Origin: Podocnemis expansa
Taxonomy: Eukaryota > Chordata > Testudines > Podocnemididae
Length of the DNA stretch: 64,000 nucleotides
Assembly: GCA_007922195.1 (NCBI GenBank)
Contig: ML681963.1
Location: forward strand, 136,268,173-136,332,172
Reading direction: 5' to 3'
Position numbers and translations under genes: made by a program. The notes under the pieces were generated by a model, which was not told the origin of the DNA, searched no databases, and worked only from the letters and a program-made list of their open reading frames with translations. Below are positions 54,174 to 64,000 of the stretch, piece after piece (position 1 is the stretch's first letter; the number at the start of each line of letters is the position of its first letter).

Positions 54174-57100
54174 CTCCCCTGTAGCTTCTGTTTTTCTTGA
54201 AAACTGAACTAACTTTTTTTTTAACCTGTGGCAACAACACCGCTGAATATAACTAACAAGACAAAGCCAGTTGTTTTAGGAGCAAAAGATTGTTTCCTCT
54301 TTTCTTGTTTCTTCCCTACAGGAGTGCTGCTGGCCCAGGAAAAGACCAGGGGCTTGGCGCACTAGGACTTGGCACTCGCACACTGCTGCTGCTGCTGCCA
54401 CCGCAGGCAGCCTGGCAGAGGACCTGGAGCTCGGGCCCTGGGACTCAGGGCTTGAGCCCCATAAGCCCAGCTCCAGCGACACCCTTGCTTCCCTACCTTT
54501 CCAGAGTTAGATTCATCACTGGGCTGGTGTGCAGCTCAATACGGGAACACAGGAGAGGTAGTCAGTGCCCCTCATATTCAGTTGCTGAACCAGTACAGGG
54601 CTTCCACACAAGTTGGGGGCACTTAGGAATGACCTAACTTGTGTTCCTGTTACGTAGAGCAACTGGATTTTTCAGGAGCACAGAATCACCAGAGCACAGC
54701 AATGCTCAGGCCCTGTTCCCTCCTTTCTCTGCTCCACCTTCACCGGTCACACTCCAGAAGACGCTTCGCATCAACTGTTGAAGACGTGGCACAGAGATGG
54801 CTCTCCACCTGGGTAAAAGTGTTCTCTGATCAAGAGGTATTTTCCACAGGAGGCTTGCAGCTGCACTACAGCCCCATTTGCATTAGCCTCACTGCTGCAA
54901 ATGGGACACAAAGGAATGATGAATTATGCCATCGGCTTCTATTTCTGTCTTTTTTTCTCCTCATTGCATTGTCCTCTCCCGCCCACGTTCTTTTCAGCCT
55001 CGTGTTTCTCTCTCTTCCTTTCTGCCATTGTCTGTCGGTATATATTAGTCTGTACAGCTATTGCTTTACCTCCCTTCTCTCTCCAAAGGTACAGTGGAAG
55101 TGTCCCTAAGTACACATTATCTCTTTTCTCATGTCATTCCACCTTATGTACAGTTCTCCTGGTACCCAAATGCAACCTCATTTTTCCAGTGAAAGGCCAG
55201 TGGGGTGCCATGCTGGCAAAACTCAACTAGAATCAGCAGCACCTATGCTCCAGTAGGCATCTGGATTCAGTGCACCATGCCACCTCTTTAATAACTGTGA
55301 CCAGTTGAGTTGCTTCACCAGCAAAGGCAGCCATAATATTTAAAGCCAGCCCACACTCCCTGAACAACCTTGTGTTTGTCGATGTTGCTTAAGCAGTTGA
55401 ATATTGTACGGTATTAATTAGGGCTATGAATGTGGTATATGAGTCACAAGGAGCCCCAGGGCTTCTTTTTTGTTTTATTAGGTTCTTTTTTATTGATGGG
55501 CCATGGAGGCTATCATGCACTTTCCCTGACTGATCATGGGCATGAGTGCATCCGTTTTGCCATATAAAGAAGACAAATGAACAAAAGAAAAAGGGTCATT
55601 GTTCCAAACAAATAATAAAAGTGGTTTGAGCTTGTCAAGGTTATACATACAACAGTGGCCATCTATAGTGGACCTTTACTGATCATGTTTATAGGCTGTG
55701 ACATGAACAATAAGATTCTGTAACAAGAATCTCAATGTGTGAGGTGCACATTTTGGGATTAAGAAGGAAAGATGACACCAGTCTGTGTGAAATTGAAATT
55801 ATCAATAACAAAAAACAAGCCAAAAAACCAAATTATCACAGATTGGAGGCTTTTTTGTTAAAACAAATAATCCAGAAGCCCAGCATCTATTTAAAAAATA
55901 AAGGTTATGAGAATACTGTTACAGATCTGTGAAACTTCTCAGTGCATGAAGGAACCAAAACTATATAGACCAATAGAGAAGAGTTAGATTATGGAAAACT
56001 GTCACTCAAAGGAACAGAAAACTTATTTGTTGACTGGCAGGTCTAAATTATTGTATTTCCTTTCCTCATTGTCTTTACTGGTGGAGAGATTTTCACCCTA
56101 ATCTCTCATTAACAAAACAATATAAGACTTTAAAAGACTGTCTTCCCTTTAACTAATCTCAGCTTCAGAATCCTCAACATGATTTCTACATAAAAGACAC
56201 CTTTAAAAACAGCTGTGGCATGTACTTAATATACCACGTCTTAGGGACTGAGAAGGGCTAAGATTTCCAAATGTAATTAGTGATTTGGAGGAGCCTTAGT
56301 CGTTGGCTGCTCACCCTGACACCATGGAGGAGCTAGATTTTCACAGGGCAACCACTCAATTCTTTCTGGAAAACCAAGAACCTTTAAGTTTTTCAGGTTG
56401 CCTGCCCAGAATTTGAGGAACCCAAACTGTACTGGTCACTTATGAAAAGCTTGGCATATAGCTCCAAGGAAGACTCTTGTTATTTATCTGTTGTGTTAGA
56501 ACCATGTTTTGAGGTTCTGGCTGAAATCAGGGACCCGCTATGCTTACAGTCAGGCAAGCATATAGTAAGAGGCAGTTCCTGCCCCTAAAGAGTTTACCTG
56601 TGTGGGTTTCCTGTAGGATGTTGCTTTCTGCACAAGAAGCCAGTATTCTAAACATAGGTCCACCTCCTAAGCCTTCTGGAATAGTTGATGTATGAAAAAT
56701 ATGCAGGTAAATTGCCCATGTTGTCATAGATTTATCAAACAGTCAGTCTAAATACTGTAAAAACTATTACAGCACTGACAACTTTATTTTAATTTGGCTC
56801 AGAGCAGCAGCGTTATTGTTTGAATACTTACAAGGACTTAGCACATGAACTAAACCTCAGGATTCAAAAACTAAGTTGCAAAGTCAATCTTGCTCATTAG
56901 TTCAGAGAGCTCTAAATTTAGGATTTGAACCTTACTGCATATTTCAAGTGTTTTCTTCCAAAGGTTCATTCACAACTGTTTCACATACCACAGTGTTTCC
57001 TCTTACCAAAAAGCCCCAGGGATTTGCACTTTAGAGGGTAGCTTGCAATCAGATCTCATTTTCCTCTTTTTCTATATCTGGAATTTTTTGATTCCCTTTA

Positions 57101-58239
57101 TCCCCATGCAGAGCATCCCAAGCAGCAACCAGAGTCGGCAATGAAAGACTGCAGAATGATTTATTCCTCCTTATCAAATGCCTCGTGGCACTGTTACACA
57201 TTGCTGGGTTTGAGAATGGCTTCAGTCCAGTCCCTTGAATCTCTCACTGTTAGATTGTGCCTGTAGTCACTCATTGGGAAGGAAAGGTGCATAAATTGCA
57301 TTACTCCAACCATCCCATGCTGTAGAGTCATCATTCCTATCCTCCTCTCTCCTTGCTTTGGTCAGCTAAAAACAACAATAAATTATCACACACCTTTATG
57401 GTCCTTAGCTCTTCTGGACAGTGAGAAGGGAGGGTGGATGTAGTAAAGTTTCTGCCTGTCATTCACCTCTTCCTGCCTACCTCTTCCTGGGAGGAAGTAA
57501 GCTGGTAACTCTTGCACAGCCAGACCCAAAGTCCATGTAGCCCCAATCTGGGGTTCAGCAGAGGTTCTTACACACCTGTGCATGCACACAGTCCAAGTTA
57601 TACTCTAGACCTGAAGGAGAAAAGAGCATGTTGCATAGATGCCCTGCACGTCTTAGCTGTCTATGTGGAGCAGAGCTCTGTAGACTCAGTGGTCTCAGAG
57701 GTCCACATAAATATGGTTCTTTCTGCAAGCCAGTGTCCCTTTGCCTTTCAAGTTCTAATTAACTCAGAAATTCAAACTTGAGACACAGTCAGAGCCACAC
57801 AATATTCCCTGGCTGCATGTTATAACCACAGATTTGTCTGATTTTGGTGCAAAAACAGACAAAAAAGGTCTCTGAACTGTAGCAAATCTCTCAACAAATG
57901 GGGTATGAGTTTCATAAGTGTGATAAAACCCAGGGCCAAGCATGTATGTTTTGTGATTAGGAGTCTGTCCAACTCTAGCCAAAAGACTGTGCGAATCTGA
58001 TTTGCTCTTCTCACAGGCAAAGCAAAGAGCTGATAATGAGAGGGAGGGAGTAAGTGGAACTTTCTCAGCGGGTAAAATAGGAGCCAGAATAAAGGTGATT
58101 AGTCAAGTGCCTGACAATTATCACTAATCATGGCACTACCACTAATCAGTGCAACAGAACTGTGAGAGCAGATAATTTAATAATAGTAATAATAATTTTA
58201 AAAATAAACATCTCACCTATTGGATCTGGCAATTTTTTT
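54174..58239. other. Non-coding stretch
   Basis: About 4 kb without a recognised gene. 54310-54500 is GC-rich with a CTGCTGCTGCTGC run and gives 115- and 156-codon plus-strand frames (54290-54637, 54639-55109) without motifs. 56260-56420 holds worn TTTCCAAA/TTCACAGGG repeat words. Confidence 0.4.
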
Positions 58240-58450
58240 ACATTCAAAATGAACTCAGGAATTGCCACATGGGACCAGTGGTCTACCTAGTACAGTATCC
58301 TGTTACCGTCAGTGGCTAACATCACATAGTTCAGAGAGCTGCAAGAAACATCTAGTGGACAGTTATGGAACAAACTGCCCTAGAGCAAATTTCTTTCTGA
58401 CCCCGCCAATTGCTAGTTGACTTATGCCCTGAAGCATGCACTTTAATATA
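58240..58450 (+). mobile_element. Old LINE 3' end (CR1/L3-like) or derived SINE
   Basis: GGAATTGCCACATGGGACCA, GTGGTCTACCTAGTACAGTA, TCCTGTTACCGTCAGTGGC, AGCTGCAAGAAACATCTAG and GACTTATGCCCTGAAGCATG. This is a phrase order known from abundant reptile repeats; the exact family was not checked. Confidence 0.6.
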
Positions 58451-58567
58451 CTTTTACTAACTGATCTATTACTATTGCATTGGATGGCACTAGCTAAACA
58501 AAGTTTTTGTAGACATAGTGTCATCTGAATATTTGCTGATCTTCTGACTGTCATGAGTTGTGTAGAG

Positions 58568-58979
58568 CAGTGGTTCCTACCCTGGGGTCCAGGGACCTCC
58601 AGGAGTCCACAGCCCTGTTGCAGGGGGTCTGCGGAGCCTCTCCCTACCAGGGCTGGAATCCAGCTGCAGCCCCGATGCTTCCTGCCAGGGCTGCCTCTCC
58701 CCATCCATGGCCAGATCCCAGCAGGGGGATGGGGCCACAGTGGTTCCCCAGCAGGGGCAGGGGCAAGGGCAGGGGGCCATAGCTGCCACAGCTTGGCTCC
58801 CCAGCAATGCAGGCCATGGTGGCAGTGGTGCCGCTTACCAGCTGTCCCAGCGGTGCCACCAGAGTGGCACAGGCTGGAGTCTGCCGGTGCGGGCAGGATT
58901 ACGAAATCAGCCCGGGGTGCCACAAAGATTATTTTTGTTAAAAGGGCATTCCCCACCTGAAAAAGATTGGGAACCACTA
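58568..58979. mobile_element. hAT-type element with GC-rich interior
   Basis: Left end CAGTGGTTCCTACCCTGGGG and right end AAGATTGGGAACCACTA are inverted. Flanks GTGTAGAG and GCATAAAG match at 5 of 8. The GC-rich interior (CCAGCAGGGGCAGGGGCAAG, GCCACAGCTTGGC) gives the long open frames on both strands around 58363-58985, which are not genes. Confidence 0.8.
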
Positions 58980-58987
58980 GCATAAAG

Positions 58988-60429
58988 AGAAGGTCCTATA
59001 CGGTATTTTCAAAAGACGGGAATCGTCTCATTTCCCTTTCATTGCTCCACCTCGTCTTACCCCTTCTTCAAAGCCCCAGAATCACGTGAACCAATATGTC
59101 TGGCCAAAGAAGCCTGAATACCTGTCTTCCTCTGACATCTTTCAGTGCTGTCATGAGAATTGTCAGGGTTGCCAGACAGCAATGTGGACGGTTCTCTTCC
59201 TCCCACACCCTACTGTCTCTGCTTTGCTCCCAGCATCAGCCAGCCTGAGGAGCTAGACCTGAACTCATGTTTTCTACAGAGTTGACATTAGGGCTAAGTC
59301 TGACTTAGGCGAAACAGGTGATGGAAGACTGAGCAATTGATCTTTTTTCTTGAGAAGCAGAAAACTCACAGCATTTAGAAATCACATATTTCCTACAATT
59401 GACTATATTTCTTTCACTTGCTGTTTCACATCTGATTGCTACTTTTCCAAAGCAATCCACGATACCTCCTGCAATTTGTATTATGTTTGTCAACATTATG
59501 TAATCGTTGCATCCATTAGCTACTACGAGAGTAGTGGGCTTCACATCCTCCAGCAAGGGCTTTGTCTATCTGTAAGCCTACTTCTTTGTTAGCTCTCAGC
59601 TGGATGACATAAATTTGAACAGCTCTGTGACTGAAATACTCTGCTCACTGATGTGAGTGGCTGTCCTGATCGCCTCAATGTCAATTCATTGCAAAGAAAG
59701 AAAGCTACTTTCTAACTGACTTGTGCTATCCTCAGAGACTAGGACTTGAATACTATGCTTTTATGTAATTCACATCTATAAAAACAGTTTTGGACATCTT
59801 CCTCTCTTCAAGTATTTTTGCACTATGTGCAAAAAAACTCCAAAGCTATTTTCATTCTAATAGCTCTTAATAAAGGTCTCCCAGCTACAGAGACTGTTTT
59901 TCAACAAGATGCTCGCTCAGTTTTATAGCCATTTTCCCTATTCAAGCTGGTACTTGAGCATATAGCTAACCTTAAGTATGTGAATGGTCCCACTGACTTC
60001 AGTGTGGCTTGATATTTCAGGGGGAATGTTCCCCTGCATAAAATTAGGTATATGCTTCAGTGCCTTGCTAAAGTGAGGGCTAAGTCATGAACAGAGCCAT
60101 GGAAACCATTTTTAACAAATGATTTTTTTTCCTGTTTTTCTTAACAACTCCAAATTTCGCCCAGATGTGATAAAAGCTTTGCCAGCCTGTCATAACTGTA
60201 CTATGACCTATGGGCCAAGTTTCAACTGAGCCATGTCAATTTAAGAATTTGAGGCAAAGCCAAATCTACACAATACTTGGTGAGTTAAGGGACAAACAGG
60301 CAAAATTTAGCAGCTTCAGCTGGAGTCCCTGAAGAATTCTTAGGGGTATTTGGACATTAAGTCAAACCCAGACGCAAAAGATATGAACTAACATGATGCA
60401 AACAGGTAAAAATATTTACACAGATAGGA
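58988..60429. other. Non-coding stretch
   Basis: 59940-60090 holds a worn palindromic repeat (GGTCCCACTGACTTCAGTG). Otherwise unique. Confidence 0.4.
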
Positions 60430-60545
60430 CAGACAAGAGATGAGAGAGAAATATAAGCACATAGAGGTGAAGTGACTAGTTCATGGTCACATTGCAGGTC
60501 AGTGGCAGAGGCTGGAATATAGCCCTGTCCAGTGCCTTTATTCAG
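60430..60545 (-). mobile_element. MIR-like SINE core, antisense
   Basis: AGAGGTGAAGTGACTAGTTC, ATGGTCACATTGCAGGTCAG and TGGCAGAGGCTGGAATATAG are the antisense MIR core in order. Confidence 0.7.
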
Positions 60546-63379
60546 TGCCCTTCACTGCCTTAAAATCCATCTGTCCTACAGGGGGATATCTGTTGAATAA
60601 CAAAGTTGCTGATTTAAGAAAAGAAAAAGATTTCTTGTTTGCAAGAGTGGAACTACTGTGGAACTGCAGATTATAATGATGTTTTCAAAAGCCATTTCCA
60701 ATATTAGACAGTCACACTTGACCATATGATATTCCTTAGTCAAACAGTCTGAATTCTTCTTAGTGGTGTTAATTCCACTGGATTTTCATTCTCTCCCCAT
60801 GCTAGATGGAAAGATGTGTGCCCATTAGTCATGAGAACACTGGCCTGTTTCTTGTTGCCTGGCACCTTTTTTTTGTCTTTTCCAGCTATGCAAAACAAAG
60901 CATATTGTTTTAATATGGGTAGGATTTTACATCCATTTTGGCCTGGCATAAATGATTTGGCAGGATGCAGGGCAATCAGACAGGGAGAGAGAGAGATTTT
61001 TTTTTTTTTTAAATCAGAAGGCCTTATAAATTAGACAGAGGTGAATGTCCCTTAAAAGGGTCAACAGAAGGAGCATTCTTTACTTCTTTTAAACTATCTT
61101 CATCAAGCTATTTGCATTACAATTCTGGACCTGCTATAATCAAAGATTACACAAGATTTTCCCCTCCAAAATGTAGATATTTTGCATTATTTACATTTTA
61201 ATGCAAATTTCTCTTTTAAGGTCTCAATTCTTCAATCCCTTATGTCCTTCTATAGTTTAGGATACTCTCAGATTTTATTTTCTTGTGTATGAAAACCAAG
61301 AAAGACAAGTCAGCAGCAGAATCTCCAGTGTCAACAGGAATCCTTCACATGTGGCAAGTGTCAAAAAAGATAAAAGAACTTTGATCACTTTCCAACACTT
61401 TAGCTACTTGCTTTAATTACAGAAAATTTTAGCTGCCATTGCATAACTCAGTAGCACATGACATAATTTGATAAAATTCCCACTCTTCTACCCCAGCCTG
61501 CTTACATATAATGAAGAAGAGTTATTCTAGATAAAATGGAAAGACAAAGAAAATGAGAGCCAGTAAATATCAAAAGGAATCCACAGGATAAACTATGGGA
61601 CAGCCAGCTATCAGTGAATGAAGGTTTGTGGCCTGATTTTCAAAAGCATTGAGCATATGTAGCTCCCATTGATTTCAGTGGGATTTAGAGGGGCTCAGCA
61701 GCTCTGAAAATACATTCACTGTCTTGTTGGAAGCCAGGTGAGAGCAGCTGTTAGCCTTTACGGTGGGAGAGACAGGTAGGTTCCCTTTCATTCCTTTAAC
61801 AGGATTGAATACTAGTCCACATAAAACATTACATTGCATTTGGAGAGATCAGATTATGTTTACAATTTGGTAACTAGAGTTTATAGATCATACTTAATGT
61901 ATAAGAAATTTTCAAAGAAGAAAACAGTGGTTCTTTCCTTTCTATTTCTGCCATTTATGCATGAGCCATTGACTTGCCAGTTACTATGTCCTGAGCTTCT
62001 AAACACCCACAGTGGAGCATGTGCCATTGATATATTCCATTGGTTCTGCGTGCATGCAGGCAGGCAACAGAATTTCAAGCCTGATTTTCACTGTCCCAAT
62101 GGACCTCCTCTGGACATGTAAAGCGGCCTGGCTTATGTAAAGGAATCTTAGCATAATTAATAATCAAGCCCATCATTTTCAGGACCCATATGTCCAAATG
62201 ACTATTCTGCATAGAAATTCTATCTTATTATAGCACAAAAAGGGAATTGCAGAAGGAAAGGCCCCTTAAAATCCAATCTGATTTCAAGACAACTGACCAA
62301 CAAGAATGAGATTGTTAAGGAGCATTTGTCCACACTTTAGTTATAGGATGCTTTGGCTGGCAGTGCTATCAGTCAGTAGCTATTTCAGTACACAGTGGTA
62401 ACAATGGTGCTGATGGGGGGCAGTGAGCATGATGTTATCCCTATGAGCCTTTGTGAAGAGCCAAAACACTGAGACACCCCCCCCCCCGCATTCAAATTCA
62501 GGAAGGCACTCAAGCTTGTGCTTAACTTTAAACATGTGCTTAAATTAATCCATATTAACATTATGTTTTGCTTTGCCAAACTAGAATGGATTATGGACCT
62601 AAGCACATTCTTAATTTGCAGCACGCGCCTGAGTGTTTTGCTGAATGATGGGCTGAGAACTGCTGATTCCATCAGGAAGCAATGACATGCATTGTAGGAA
62701 CTAATATCATGAGACATTGGTAACACGTTATCTTCCAACAACATTGCTAGCATGTGTCACATGCAGCAGCTTTAAATGCCCTGTCAGATTTGGTTGTTTC
62801 TTCTCTTTAATACAACAAACCATCACTTCTAATGACTCACCGTGCAAGGAGGTCATGCTGAAGGTTGTCCTGTGCAGCAAATACTGGTTCACAGGACTCA
62901 CTCGTGCTCGTCAAGAGGCACACTGAATTTTAAGTCTGTCTGAAAGACTTTCTTTGTGAGGCTCTTCTAAAGCAAAATGACTTTATTTTAATAAAAATAG
63001 ATGGTGTGCAGTTCCCGGCTCTGCTTTAGCAACATGGGTTTCTGCTTCTTGCATTAACGACACATCAGCATGCCTCTCAGAAGCTCTTATTCTCATGGGT
63101 ATATAACTATGGGGTAAAATTTTGCCCCAGGCTGATAGCAGACTGGATTTGATCACAGGGTGAATATTTTCCCAATTTCCTTATGAAAGGTGGTGCTTTG
63201 TTGTTTTAATCCTACGCAGGCTTATGGGATATTCAGTTATATTTATACACACGAGTGTGAAGAATATGGCACAAAGGCTGAGGTTTAGCACTTAGAAGAG
63301 CCTATGGCTTATTTTCCAGGGAGGATTCTGATGCTAGTTAAGTCAGCAGAACAGATACCAGCTTGTGTGTGCTGCTTTC
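60546..63379. other. Non-coding stretch with palindromic relics
   Basis: 61630-61715: CCTGATTTTCAAAAGCATTG, then TGATTTCAGTGGGATT and CTGAAAAT. 62500-62670: GCACTCAAGCTTGTGCTTAA, then CCTGAGTGTTTTGCTGAATG. Both are old self-complementary repeats. No exon recognised. Confidence 0.45.
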
Positions 63380-63560
63380 ACTTTTATCTAGGTGCTCCAA
63401 GCACTTCACAAAACTCAAAACTGTCCTTGGAGGTGATGAACTTATTACCATAATCATATTACAGATGGGGAAATGGAGGCACAGACCAACATTCCTTGGC
63501 CAAAAGTCACACCTATTTATAGCAGAGGCTGAAATAAAAACAGATGAGTCCTGAATTCCA
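63380..63560 (-). mobile_element. MIR-like SINE, antisense
   Basis: TCCAAGCACTTCACAAAACT, TTACAGATGGGGAAATGGAG, GCACAGACCAACATTCCTTG and AGGCTGAAATAAAAAC give tail, core and head in antisense order. Confidence 0.75.
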
Positions 63561-63744
63561 ACTGTTTTCGCTAACACTCTTCTTCCCAAAAGCAAACTAT
63601 AGTCCTGACCATTTCATTCAGCTGTTAAGAAGGTTTATGAATCATTCCCTATGGAAGACATTTTCTGTGAGGGGAGTGCTACTTTCAGTTCTTCTAAACT
63701 AAATGTAACTATTACAAGAAATTGCGGTCAAGATATTGTGCAAG

Positions 63745-63960
63745 GAAAGAGAGAATGGCCTTTTGATTAGAGGCCATCTGGGGTTTATTCTTAGCTCTGC
63801 CACAGAGTTCCTATGTGACCTTGGGCAAGTTAGTCAGCATCTTTGTGCCTGGGTTCCCTAACTATAAAAAGGGGAGAATTTGTCTGTTTAGATTGTAAAC
63901 TCCCTAGAGTAGGGTTGTCTGTCTGTGCACCAAGCACAAAAGGGCCATGATCTCAAAACA
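63745..63960 (+). mobile_element. MIR-like SINE
   Basis: TTCTTAGCTCTGCCACAGAG, TTCCTATGTGACCTTGGGCA, AGTTAGTCAGCATCTTTGTG, then CTATAAAAAGGGGAGAA and TAGATTGTAAACTCC. The central words match the MIR core almost exactly. Confidence 0.85.
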
Positions 63961-64000
63961 AGTCTCTCACTAGTGCTACTGTAACACAACTGATGAGAGC

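Noticed and set aside
54290..55109. Two adjacent plus-strand frames of 115 and 156 codons
   Set aside because: Considered as exons, but composition is random, a CTG run explains part, and no family or splice pattern supports them.
58363..58983. Long overlapping frames on both strands
   Set aside because: They are caused by the GC-rich interior of the hAT element at 58568-58979.

Overview
The window is vertebrate nuclear DNA. I could not recognise a host protein-coding exon, tRNA or rRNA gene. It is AT-rich, and its readable content is transposable elements. The combination suggests a sauropsid, most probably a turtle: a CR1 tail ending in ATTCTATG, many Penelope-like element (PLE) tails, worn MIR-like SINEs, hAT and Harbinger-like non-autonomous DNA transposons, and LTR-like inserts. 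That assignment is inference from repeat content.

Layout. 1-8.5 kb: old interspersed repeats, one fold-back PLE tail (1425-1639) and four hAT elements. 8.56-10.38 kb: the most informative locus, a fold-back PLE that still encodes the C-terminal GIY-YIG endonuclease (plus strand, to 10142). It is split by a 753-bp LTR-like insert with a 6-bp target duplication. 13-17 kb: a second PLE fold-back and two large hAT elements. 17.9-28 kb: Harbinger-like MITEs with 3-bp target duplications, a CR1 tail and a 100-N gap whose two flanks are identical. 28-41 kb: hAT, mariner/Tigger-like, MITE and three more PLE tails, then a repeat-poor stretch with a good RFX X-box. 42-54 kb: two LTR-like inserts, a GTTATATA-flanked hAT, and PLE tails, one of them split by a MITE. 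54-64 kb: mostly unremarkable sequence with old SINE/LINE relics and one hAT.

Three patterns stand out. (1) Nearly every PLE insertion is an inverted repeat of its own 3' tail, with target duplications of roughly 6-13 bp. (2) Those tails carry a hammerhead-ribozyme-like core (CTGANGA, stem II, GAAA). (3) One MITE family keeps the ends GGGTATGTCTACAC and 3-bp duplications, while its interior is built from reiterated short self-complementary words (TTTCGAAA, AGTCGACT or AGTTCGAACT type), apparently decaying through CpG deamination. Nested insertions give empty-site proof of several boundaries and a relative order of events.
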